A stretch of DNA of 39,814 nucleotides from RGIG3178 sp964533965. GTDB taxonomy: Bacteria; Bacillota; Clostridia; Christensenellales; QAND01. Both the position numbers and the translations under genes were made by a program. The notes under the pieces were generated by a model that was not told where the DNA came from, did no database searches, and saw only the letters and a program-made list of their open reading frames with translations. Positions 15,387 to 22,335 of the stretch are shown here, piece after piece (within the stretch, counting starts at the first letter, position 1; the number at the start of each line of letters is the position of its first letter). Location: contig CAZHNN010000021.1 of the NCBI GenBank assembly GCA_964533965.1, positions 1-39,814 of the forward strand, given 5' to 3'.

Positions 15387-16073
15387 TTACGCTCCCAACT
15401 TTGTTCCGCATTTTCCGCAGAACCTGGACTCAGCGGGATTTTCCGATCCGCACTGGGTACAGAACTTCTTCATAGAGACTTCCGGCAGCTTGGCGCCGCA
15501 TTCCTGGCAGAACCGCAGATCTGTCGCAACCAAAGCGCCGCATTGCGTACAGGCTCTGTTGCCGGGCATTGCCTGGCGCATGGCTGCCTCCTGCTGCTGC
15601 CTTGCCAATTCCGCCTCACGACGGGCTTGCTCCTCCCGCTGTCTTGCCAGTTCCGCTTCCCGCCGGGCTTCTTCCTCCCGTTGTCTTGCCAGTTCTTCCT
15701 CGCGGATCTTCTGTTCAATCGCCTGAATGTCAGCCTGCACCTGCCTGAGTGTTTCGGACAATTCACCGAACGCGTCAACGCCCTGCTGCTCCACTGCCAT
15801 TTTGCCAATCAGTGTATACACGTCCAGTTCCTTCTTGCGCAGATCATCCAATTTCGAATGGACCTCCGGCACAGTTTGCTGCACGCCGTAAGACCCGTAT
15901 GTTCCGGCATTCGATGCGTTCTGCTCACTGTAATACCCGGATCCGGGATCAGACGTGCTGCTTTGCGCGGTGAAGGACCCGGAATTCGGGGAATCAGACG
16001 AACTGTCCTGCGGCATCAGGTTGTTCAAGCCCTTTACGAACCCGCCAAAACCGCCCGAAAACATGTTTTTCAT
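15387..16073 (-). CDS. coiled-coil protein with two C-terminal zinc ribbons
   Basis: This 228-residue protein is the first gene of the zinc-ribbon operon. The N-terminus has a glycine/phenylalanine patch (MFSGGFGGFVKG) and a Ser/Gly/Tyr-rich disordered stretch up to about residue 68. A long charged coiled coil follows (about 75-168), containing a 14-residue repeat LARQREE(E/Q)ARREAE. It ends with two zinc ribbons, CTQC/CQEC (about 175-195) and CTQC/CGKC (about 205-225). The ATG at 16073 follows AAAGGGAG. Its design suggests an oligomeric scaffold; no catalytic residue is seen and I do not assign a function. Confidence 0.75.
   Translation of the reverse strand: MKNMFSGGFGGFVKGLNNLMPQDSSSDSPNSGSFTAQSSTSDPGSGYYSEQNASNAGTYGSYGVQQTVPEVHSKLDDLRKKELDVYTLIGKMAVEQQGVDAFGELSETLRQVQADIQAIEQKIREEELARQREEEARREAELARQREEQARREAELARQQQEAAMRQAMPGNRACTQCGALVATDLRFCQECGAKLPEVSMKKFCTQCGSENPAESRFCGKCGTKLGA
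15567..15692 (-). repeat. 42-base coding tandem repeat in the coiled coil
   Basis: Residues 128-141 and 142-155 of the coiled-coil zinc-ribbon protein are near-identical 14-residue units beginning LARQREE. A third degenerate unit follows at 156-169. The DNA repeats with a 42-base period and so may vary in copy number by slippage without a frameshift. Confidence 0.7.
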
Positions 16074-16158
16074 AAAAAACTCCCTTTCGACTTCGCCACA
16101 CGTATCTGCTATGCGTCATTATCCTCTGTGCGCTATTTATTCTATCGTTATTTATTCC

Positions 16159-16187
16159 ATTATAATAAGTTTTAGCATCACAGAAAA
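16159..16187 (-). promoter_or_regulatory. candidate promoter of the zinc-ribbon operon
   Basis: On the minus strand a perfect TATAAT (16159-16164) lies 17 bases after a poor -35, TTTTCT (16182-16187). The leader to the ATG at 16073 is about 80 bases. An alternative sigma factor or an activator would explain the weak -35. Confidence 0.4.
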
Positions 16188-16304
16188 GACCTGTAAATCA
16201 GTTTTCTGTCCGATTCGAAACTATCATCGGAAATCCTGCTCTATGCTGATATAGCAGAAGAATCTCCCTCTCTTTTTTAGAAAATAACAGGTGGGATGAA
16301 TTCG

Positions 16305-17144
16305 TCAGAAACTCTTATATGCCGCCACACACAATGTGCGGCTACTTTTGGAATACGGCACGCCTGCAACGTCATTGAAAAATTCCATGCGTGCGAACCC
16401 GGCTTGTGTTAAATCCGCCCGCAATTCATCGATGCCAAATGCGTGATTCCAAATGTGATAGCACCGCATAGTACCGTTTGTCAGCACGATATAGCGATAG
16501 CAATAATCGTTCGAATCGTCGAAGCGGAAAAACGACTGTATGAGCGCGTGCGGCTCGTCGCTCCAAAACCCCTCCAGATAGTATTTGATGCTCGTGCTTT
16601 CCGGCTTGTTTCTGTACTCCTTGGGTGTGAACACATCCAGAACAAAGACACCGCCGGGTTTTAGGGCGGAAAAGGCGTTTCGCAGAAGAGTCCGCCTGTC
16701 TTCCGGCTGCAGAACACCGAAATCGCAATAGATCAGTGTCGCTATATCAGAGTCCTCGCGGTTTTGCAGCGTTGTATAATCCTGCAAGCGATATTCGATC
16801 AAAAGATTTTGCTTCTCGGCGCTTTGCCTGGCATAGGCGATGGAACGTTCGGAAATATCGACGCCGGTCACCTCGTAGCCGCAGGAGCAAAAGCGCTCTG
16901 CATACAGCCCCGGGCCGCAGCCGAGATCGAGAAGCTTGCCGAACCGTTCTGGCGGATGCACTTTTCGAATCCATTCGACGGATCGGTCTACGAACGCGTG
17001 CTCTCGCGTGGCGCCCTGGAAATGGGGATCGAGGTGCGCCTTAAGCATACCTTTAGAAACATGCGGGTCATTCCAAAAAGCGGCCGTACTCTTCTCATAC
17101 AAAGCCGGCCGCCTTCCAAGATAGTCCAACAATTCTGTGTACAA
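16305..17144 (-). CDS. class I SAM-dependent methyltransferase
   Basis: This is a 279-residue protein. Motif I is LLDLGCGPGLYAERF, followed by VTGVDISERSIAYAR (motif II) and ALKPGGVFVLDVF (motif V/VI), a typical Rossmann-type methyltransferase. The substrate is unknown; the C-terminal half has aromatic-rich segments (YYLEGFWSD, RCYHIWNHAFG) that could form a small-molecule pocket. The start is a TTG at 17144, because AAAGGAG (17150-17156) lies 5 bases upstream; a longer frame beginning at 17189 would overlap the kinase gene and has no binding site. It is the last gene of the rmuC operon, 17 bases after the kinase stop. Confidence 0.78.
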   Translation of the reverse strand: MYTELLDYLGRRPALYEKSTAAFWNDPHVSKGMLKAHLDPHFQGATREHAFVDRSVEWIRKVHPPERFGKLLDLGCGPGLYAERFCSCGYEVTGVDISERSIAYARQSAEKQNLLIEYRLQDYTTLQNREDSDIATLIYCDFGVLQPEDRRTLLRNAFSALKPGGVFVLDVFTPKEYRNKPESTSIKYYLEGFWSDEPHALIQSFFRFDDSNDYCYRYIVLTNGTMRCYHIWNHAFGIDELRADLTQAGFARMEFFNDVAGVPYSKSSRTLCVAAYKSF

Positions 17145-17161
17145 TGTTTCTCCTTTACCCG

Positions 17162-17992
17162 TCAGATGTCCAAGCCGATGACGGTGCAAGCCACATTTCC
17201 CTGCACCAGATCGCTCAACCGGTGGCGCGCGTGGCCAATGATGACGGTCGTACCTTCCATCGCGGGCTTTTTGATGAATTCAAGCTTTGCCTGCGCCCCA
17301 TTGGCGCCCTGCCGGCTTGCGCCGATGCAAAAGGCCTGATACCTTTCGATCTGCTTTTCCATGTCCTGCGGCGAAGCGCCTTTTATCTCACGGATCAGGG
17401 TTTTGGGATCCGAAGGCTCCATATAGATGCCTTCCACGCTGCTTAAAATCACGAGTATCCGTGCAGAAACGATGCTGGTGATGACGGCTGCGGTCTCGTC
17501 GTTGTCGATGCATTCCACCACTGGTTCATCCATCTTCGATTTGAGCTCCATCAGCTCCATCCTGCGGTTTTCGGTGATGGAAACGGGGTCGTTGTAATTG
17601 ACGATCGGGATCGCGTTCTGGTCCTTGGCGCGGATCAGCAGGTTTTTGATATGTGACCGTTTTTCGGGGTCGTTGAAGTGCTGGTGCTCGACCAACAGCT
17701 GCCGTACCGAATACGACGGGTGGATAAAGCGCCTGTAGTTCTCCATCAGGATGGCCTGCCCCTGTGCGGCGTAATCTGTCTTGACGTCATCGAGGTTCCC
17801 CTGCAATTCGCAGCCTGTGCGCTTGATGAAATCCAGCCTTCCTATTTCGGTTGCGCCCGAGGATACCCAGATCATGCCGGGTTTTAATTCGCTCGATACC
17901 CGCGAAAAGATATTGTAATCGATGTCGTTGTCCTCTTTTCGGATCAACGCCATCGACCCGATTTTCCCCACCAGGTCGTAGTTGAATTTCAT
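17162..17992 (-). CDS. amino-acid-kinase-family protein, glutamate 5-kinase-like
   Basis: This 276-residue protein has the amino acid kinase fold. Family landmarks are VGKIGSMAL (8-16), where ProB has VVKIGSSSL; VSSGATE (43-49), the substrate-binding glycine loop; the AAQGQAILMENY region; IVNYNDPVS, replacing the INENDSVS of ProB; and a C-terminal ANGAQAKLE where ProB has GGMKSKL. The C-terminal PUA domain of many ProB enzymes is absent, and no proA lies nearby, so a proline-synthesis role is doubtful. Similar clostridial proteins are often labelled uridylate kinase. The ATG at 17992 overlaps the rmuC stop as ATGA and an in-frame upstream start has no site. The fold is firm, the substrate is not. 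Confidence 0.7.
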   Translation of the reverse strand: MKFNYDLVGKIGSMALIRKEDNDIDYNIFSRVSSELKPGMIWVSSGATEIGRLDFIKRTGCELQGNLDDVKTDYAAQGQAILMENYRRFIHPSYSVRQLLVEHQHFNDPEKRSHIKNLLIRAKDQNAIPIVNYNDPVSITENRRMELMELKSKMDEPVVECIDNDETAAVITSIVSARILVILSSVEGIYMEPSDPKTLIREIKGASPQDMEKQIERYQAFCIGASRQGANGAQAKLEFIKKPAMEGTTVIIGHARHRLSDLVQGNVACTVIGLDI

Positions 17993-19332
17993 CCTTTTGT
18001 GTCCCCCTCTTCGTCGCCTTCCCAATCGCCCAGTGCCAATACCTGTTTGGACTGTTCTTCAGGAAGCTGCCCCACCGTCCGCAGCCGGCGCTGGATCTGC
18101 CTCGTGCGAACGCCGACAAGATCCTCGATTCGGTTGTGCGCGTTCTCGAGCTGCTTTTTGGCGGCGTCCAGCACATCCGCGAACTTGTCGAACTCCGTCT
18201 TGACCGCGCCCAGCACGTTCCATACCTCGCTTGAGTGCTTCTGGATCGCAAGCGTACGGAAACCCATCTGCAGGCTGTTCAATATGGCCGCCATGGTGGT
18301 CGGTCCCGCAATGTTCACATGATAATCGCGCTGCAGCGTTTCTACAAGGCCTATGCGTACCACCTCGGCGTACAGGCCCTCAAACGGCAAAAACATGATG
18401 GCAAAATCCGTCGTGTGCGGCGGCTCGACATATTTGTCATGGATGGACTTAGCAAAGGTCTTGATGGTTCGCTCGAGGTTTTTGATGGCGGGCTGAACCT
18501 GCGCAGCATCTGCGGTGTCGTACGCCTCCAACAGCGCGTTGTAGGCATCTGCGGGGAATTTCGCGTCGATTGGTAAATATACGGCCGCATCGTCGCCCGG
18601 CAGCTTTACGGCATACTCCACAGGATTGTTTGTGCCGGGCTTTGTGACGACGTTGGCAGCGTATTGTTCTTGTGTCAATATCTGTTCGAGGATGGCGCCC
18701 AGTTGAATTTCGCCCAAAATGCCGCGGGTCTTTACGCCGGAGAGTACTTTTTTTAGATCACCCACGCCGACGGCGAGCGTTTGCATTTCGCCAAGCCCCT
18801 TGTATACCTGTTCCAGCCGTTCGCTGACCAGCTTGAAGGATGCGCCGATGCGCTCCTCCAACGTCTTTTGAAGCTTCTCGTCCACGGTCATGCGCATCTG
18901 TTCGAGCTGCTTGTTGTTGTCGGCCTGCATGGCACCGATGCGCTGTTCCATGGTATTGCGCATTTCCAACAGGCGCGTATCGGTTAGTTTCAACTGTTCC
19001 ACATTGCGCTGGTCCAATGCACGAAGGCTTTCAGAGAGGCTCTTCTGCAGGCTGTCCTGACGATGCGACAACCCTTGGCTCAATTCGAACAGCCGCTTGT
19101 CCTGCACCGAGGCCGCCTGATTTTGGGCGTTGTTGAGGATCTCGCCCAGCGTGCGCATGCTGGACTGCACAGTCATCTCATTGTCCTTTCGAACCAAAAG
19201 GATGGCGTCCATCAATTGCTTGTCGCGCTGTTCAACCTGCCCTCTTGCACCGCTAAGCCTCAATTGCAGAATGATCAGAACGACCAACAGCGCAACAGAT
19301 AGAGCCAGAAGCCCCACCACAATGGTATCCAT
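17989..19332 (-). CDS. rmuC: DNA recombination protein RmuC
   Basis: This 447-residue protein has an N-terminal membrane helix (about 3-25), a long coiled coil (about 30-165) and the RmuC domain (about 190-400). The domain carries RGILGEIQLGAILEQIL, LPIDAKFP, FAIMFLPFEGLYAEV and GPTTMAAILNSLQMGFRTLA, with the LPIDAKFP motif in the place of the PD-(D/E)XK-like nuclease core. In Escherichia coli, RmuC limits inversions at inverted repeats. The ATG at 19332 follows GGGGGCGA; a start six codons earlier overlaps that site. It opens a three-gene operon with the kinase (4-base overlap) and the methyltransferase. Confidence 0.9.
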   Translation of the reverse strand: MDTIVVGLLALSVALLVVLIILQLRLSGARGQVEQRDKQLMDAILLVRKDNEMTVQSSMRTLGEILNNAQNQAASVQDKRLFELSQGLSHRQDSLQKSLSESLRALDQRNVEQLKLTDTRLLEMRNTMEQRIGAMQADNNKQLEQMRMTVDEKLQKTLEERIGASFKLVSERLEQVYKGLGEMQTLAVGVGDLKKVLSGVKTRGILGEIQLGAILEQILTQEQYAANVVTKPGTNNPVEYAVKLPGDDAAVYLPIDAKFPADAYNALLEAYDTADAAQVQPAIKNLERTIKTFAKSIHDKYVEPPHTTDFAIMFLPFEGLYAEVVRIGLVETLQRDYHVNIAGPTTMAAILNSLQMGFRTLAIQKHSSEVWNVLGAVKTEFDKFADVLDAAKKQLENAHNRIEDLVGVRTRQIQRRLRTVGQLPEEQSKQVLALGDWEGDEEGDTKG

Positions 19333-19360
19333 AATTCGCCCCCAAAACATATCAGTTCGC

Positions 19361-19492
19361 TGACAAACTTACGGTTTGTCAACGATATGCACCGCTTTCA
19401 CTTCGTTCTGTCGGCGGTGCGCTTCTTTGTACGCCGTTGATTACTATCGTTTGCCTTTTAACGCAACCGCCAAAACTCTGTTTTGGCGGTTG
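19361..19492. repeat. cluster of three hairpins between tkt and rmuC
   Basis: Three inverted repeats lie close together: TGACAAAC/GTTTGTCA (19361-19381, 5-base loop), GCACCGC/GCGGTGC (19389-19420), and CAACCGCCAAAAC/GTTTTGGCGGTTG (19464-19492, 13 bp with a 3-base loop). None is followed by a T run in either direction. They fill most of the 250 bases between the tkt stop and the rmuC start, a region in which I see no gene and no convincing promoter. Confidence 0.6.
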
Positions 19493-19582
19493 TCAAAAAG
19501 CATCGGGATCTGATGTATCAAATATCTACGAAATATGATCTTCCAGTTATTTTAATAGCCTGCTGTACGATCGTCTTCGCTT

Positions 19583-21568
19583 TTATTTTTGTGATGCATT
19601 TTGTATGGACACAAGCGCTTTATTCACGACGTTGTCCACCGTGAACCCGAACGCTTCGAACAGCTTGGGTCCCGGAGCGCTGGCGCCGAAATGGTCGATG
19701 CATACACTCTCACCGCAATCGCCAATGGCGCGGTGCCAGCCGAACGGCGTAGCCGCTTCGACGGCAACCCTTGCCTTGATGCGCTTGGGCAGAACCTCTT
19801 CGCGGTACGCCTCATCCTGCTCGTAGAAGAGCTCCATGCACGGCATGCTCACGACGCGCACGCGCTTGTTCTGTTCTTTGAGCACACCTGCCGCCTTGAC
19901 GCAAAGTTCCACTTCGCTGCCGGTACCAATGAGTATGACATCCGGCTCGCCTTGGCAATCGAGTACCGTATACGCACCGCGTTTGGCCATAAGGCCCGTG
20001 TTCTCCAACAGCGCCACATTCTGTCGTGTAAACGCCAACAGCGTGGGGCCGTTGTGCGAAAGCGCATACAGATAGGCAGCAACCGTTTCCTTCGCATCCG
20101 CGGGCCTGAAGGTATGGCAGTTTGGCATTGCGCGGAACATAGCAAGATGCTCGATCGGCTCATGGGTGGGGCCGTCCTCGCCAACGCCGATGCTGTCGTG
20201 CGTGAAGACATATAGTACGCTCTGGTGCATCAGCGCAGAGAGGCGGATGGCTGGCTTCATATAGTCCGAGAAGACCAAAAACGTTGCGACGTATGGGCGT
20301 ATCCCGCCATGCAGCGATAGCCCGTTGGCAATGGCTGCCATCGCGAATTCGCGGATACCGAAATGAACGTTTCGGCCATCGTATGAATCGGGGCCAAAAT
20401 ACGGTATGCCCTCAAGGACCGATTTGTTGGATGGAGCCAGGTCGGCGCTGCCGCCGAACAGGCTGGGCACGATATCCTTTAGCTGGTTGAGAACCGCGCC
20501 GGAAGCATTCCGCGTGGCTCCCGCTTTGGCGGTTTTAAAAAGCGCTTCGGCGTCTATGCTTTCAGGCAACCCCTTTGCAAACGCAGCCTGGTACGCTGCA
20601 AAAAGGTCGGGATGCGCCTTTTCGTATTCCTCCATCATCGCTTCCCATTCAACACGAAGCTTAGCTCCCTTTTCCACATACGCACGGCATGTGTCGTATA
20701 CCTCTTGGGGCATTGTGAACGGATCGCTGTATGGCCACTTCACCGTTTCGCGCAATGCGCATGTGTTGGCTTCCCCAAGCGGTTCGCCATGCGATTTTTC
20801 GTTTCCCTCCAGCGGTGAGCAACGTGCTATCTTCGTGTTGACGATGATAAGGCTGGGTTTATCCTGCGACTTGCAGCCCACAATGGCTTGTTCGATCGCG
20901 TCGACGTCGTCTCCGTCGATATCTGTGACGACATTCCAGCCATACGCACGGTACCGTGCGCCAACGTCCTCCGTAAACGCGGTCTTGATGTCGCCTTCGA
21001 TGGTGATCTGGTTGCGGTCATACAGCACGATCAGCTTGTTAAGCTTGAGCGTACCCGCAAGTGAGCACGCCTCCCCCGAAACGCCCTCCTGCAGGCATCC
21101 GTCGCCGGAAAGGGCGTAGGTGTAGTGATCCACCACGGTATAGCCGGGTTTATTGAACTTCGCCGCCAGATTTTTTTCCGCCATGGCGAAGCCAACGGCC
21201 ATCGCTATGCCCTGTCCCAACGGACCTGTCGTTGCTTCGACGCCATCGGTCAGGCCATATTCCGGATGTCCGGGCGTGAGGCTGCCCCATTGGCGGAACC
21301 GCTTGATCTCATCCATAGGCAGATTGTAGCCGAACAGGTGAAGCAGCGAATACAAAAGCATGCTTCCATGCCCTGCGGACAGGATGAACCTGTCGCGGTT
21401 CTGCCAATGGGAATGGGTCGGATCGTGTGTCATCTGCTTGGCAAAAAGCGCAAAAGCCATTGGCGCCGCACCCAGCACGATCCCGGGATGACCGCTATTG
21501 GCTTTATCCACCGCTTCGGCTCCGAGAACACGGATGGCATTGATACAAAGGTTGTCTTTGGCTTGCAT
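19583..21568 (-). CDS. tkt: transketolase, full-length single chain
   Basis: This 661-residue enzyme of the pentose phosphate pathway moves two-carbon ketol units between sugar phosphates with thiamine diphosphate. Visible landmarks are the early HPG (ANSGHPG), SAGHGSMLLYSLLH, ATTGPLGQGIAMAVG and the thiamine-diphosphate motif starting at SGDGCLQEG and ending near DRNQITIEG. Later come FGIREFAMAAIANGL and THDSIGVGEDGPTHEP (pyrimidine-binding domain) and the C-terminal domain with LIGTGSEVELC. Many Clostridia carry split N- and C-terminal transketolase genes; this one is undivided. The ATG at 21568 follows TAGGAGGA; longer frames extend into the upstream gene without support. It lies 10 bases after the DUF2461 gene, so both form an operon. 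Confidence 0.95.
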   Translation of the reverse strand: MQAKDNLCINAIRVLGAEAVDKANSGHPGIVLGAAPMAFALFAKQMTHDPTHSHWQNRDRFILSAGHGSMLLYSLLHLFGYNLPMDEIKRFRQWGSLTPGHPEYGLTDGVEATTGPLGQGIAMAVGFAMAEKNLAAKFNKPGYTVVDHYTYALSGDGCLQEGVSGEACSLAGTLKLNKLIVLYDRNQITIEGDIKTAFTEDVGARYRAYGWNVVTDIDGDDVDAIEQAIVGCKSQDKPSLIIVNTKIARCSPLEGNEKSHGEPLGEANTCALRETVKWPYSDPFTMPQEVYDTCRAYVEKGAKLRVEWEAMMEEYEKAHPDLFAAYQAAFAKGLPESIDAEALFKTAKAGATRNASGAVLNQLKDIVPSLFGGSADLAPSNKSVLEGIPYFGPDSYDGRNVHFGIREFAMAAIANGLSLHGGIRPYVATFLVFSDYMKPAIRLSALMHQSVLYVFTHDSIGVGEDGPTHEPIEHLAMFRAMPNCHTFRPADAKETVAAYLYALSHNGPTLLAFTRQNVALLENTGLMAKRGAYTVLDCQGEPDVILIGTGSEVELCVKAAGVLKEQNKRVRVVSMPCMELFYEQDEAYREEVLPKRIKARVAVEAATPFGWHRAIGDCGESVCIDHFGASAPGPKLFEAFGFTVDNVVNKALVSIQNASQK

Positions 21569-21578
21569 GGTATTCCTC

Positions 21579-22241
21579 CTAATCAAAAGCGCGTCGCAGA
21601 AACGCATACATCGGGGACAGGTCTTGAATGTATTCCTGCAGTTCCTGAGCAAACTCTTCTTGCATGGTATCCGTAAGTGGAATCGGCTTTTTGTATGAAA
21701 ACCATCGTTTTTGCCCGAATGCATAGACCTGCGGCGGAACGTCCGCCGTCATCGGCCTGACGTAGTCGTCGCCGCTAAGAGTATACCCCTTTGCCAGCAG
21801 TTCTTCGTGCAATTCGATGAATTGTGTTTGGTATTGAACGGCATATTGCCGCATCCGGTTTCGGGATTGTGTGGACGCCTCGTGCATGCCCATCAGGACC
21901 AGCGAGCTACGGGGGGAGATCGAAAAACAAAATCCAAGGTGAAAGTCCTCGTTCTTTCGGCGGAAATCCAGCCACATATAGTCCCTGTACGGCTGCTTGT
22001 TGTTGGAAAAACGTGTATCCCTGCGTATGCGCGAGATCGTCCCTCCCATCACAGGCCGAAAATCGATTCTGGGATCCAACGCAAACAGCACCTGCTCGCA
22101 TGCGTGTGAGAGTGCGCGCAAAGGCTCCAAAACATGCGCCTCAAACACATCTCGCTTTTGTTTCATTGTCTGCGGCGTATTGTGAAAGGCAAGTTCCATA
22201 AAAAAAGTAAATGTTTGTTGTGTAAAGCCGTGGAATTCCAT
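21579..22241 (-). CDS. DUF2461 family protein
   Basis: This 220-residue cytoplasmic protein matches the DUF2461 (TIGR02453) pattern: FHGFTQQTFTFFMELAFHNT at the start, then TISRIRRDTRFSNNKQPYRD (82-101), the family hallmark RI-RDTRFS-K-PY, and the GFCFSISPRSSLVLMGMHE region. The molecular function of the family is unknown. The ATG at 22241 is the best start by alignment to the family, but it lacks a properly spaced ribosome binding site: AAGGA ends one base before it. A TATAAT lies exactly 6 bases upstream, so the transcript may begin at the ATG itself. It precedes tkt by 10 bases. Confidence 0.8.
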   Translation of the reverse strand: MEFHGFTQQTFTFFMELAFHNTPQTMKQKRDVFEAHVLEPLRALSHACEQVLFALDPRIDFRPVMGGTISRIRRDTRFSNNKQPYRDYMWLDFRRKNEDFHLGFCFSISPRSSLVLMGMHEASTQSRNRMRQYAVQYQTQFIELHEELLAKGYTLSGDDYVRPMTADVPPQVYAFGQKRWFSYKKPIPLTDTMQEEFAQELQEYIQDLSPMYAFLRRAFD

Positions 22242-22247
22242 GTCCTT

Positions 22248-22276
22248 ATTATAACCAAAATGCGCCTGGCTTGAAA
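22248..22276 (-). promoter_or_regulatory. candidate promoter producing a leaderless DUF2461-tkt mRNA
   Basis: On the minus strand TATAAT (22248-22253) has a weak TTTCAA (22271-22276) 17 bases upstream. Seven bases downstream of the -10 is the A of the DUF2461 ATG (22241), where transcription would be expected to start. Confidence 0.45.
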
Positions 22277-22305
22277 GCCTAATCTTGGCCTTTCCCCGCA
22301 TAAAT

Positions 22306-22331
22306 GGAAAGGTCCCCAACAAGTGGGGACC
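22306..22331 (-). terminator. terminator after the surface-protein gene
   Basis: GGTCCCC (22311-22317) and GGGGACC (22325-22331) form a perfect 7-bp stem with a 7-base loop, followed on the minus strand by TTTCC. It begins 4 bases after the stop codon. Confidence 0.7.
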
Positions 22332-22335
22332 GTTG

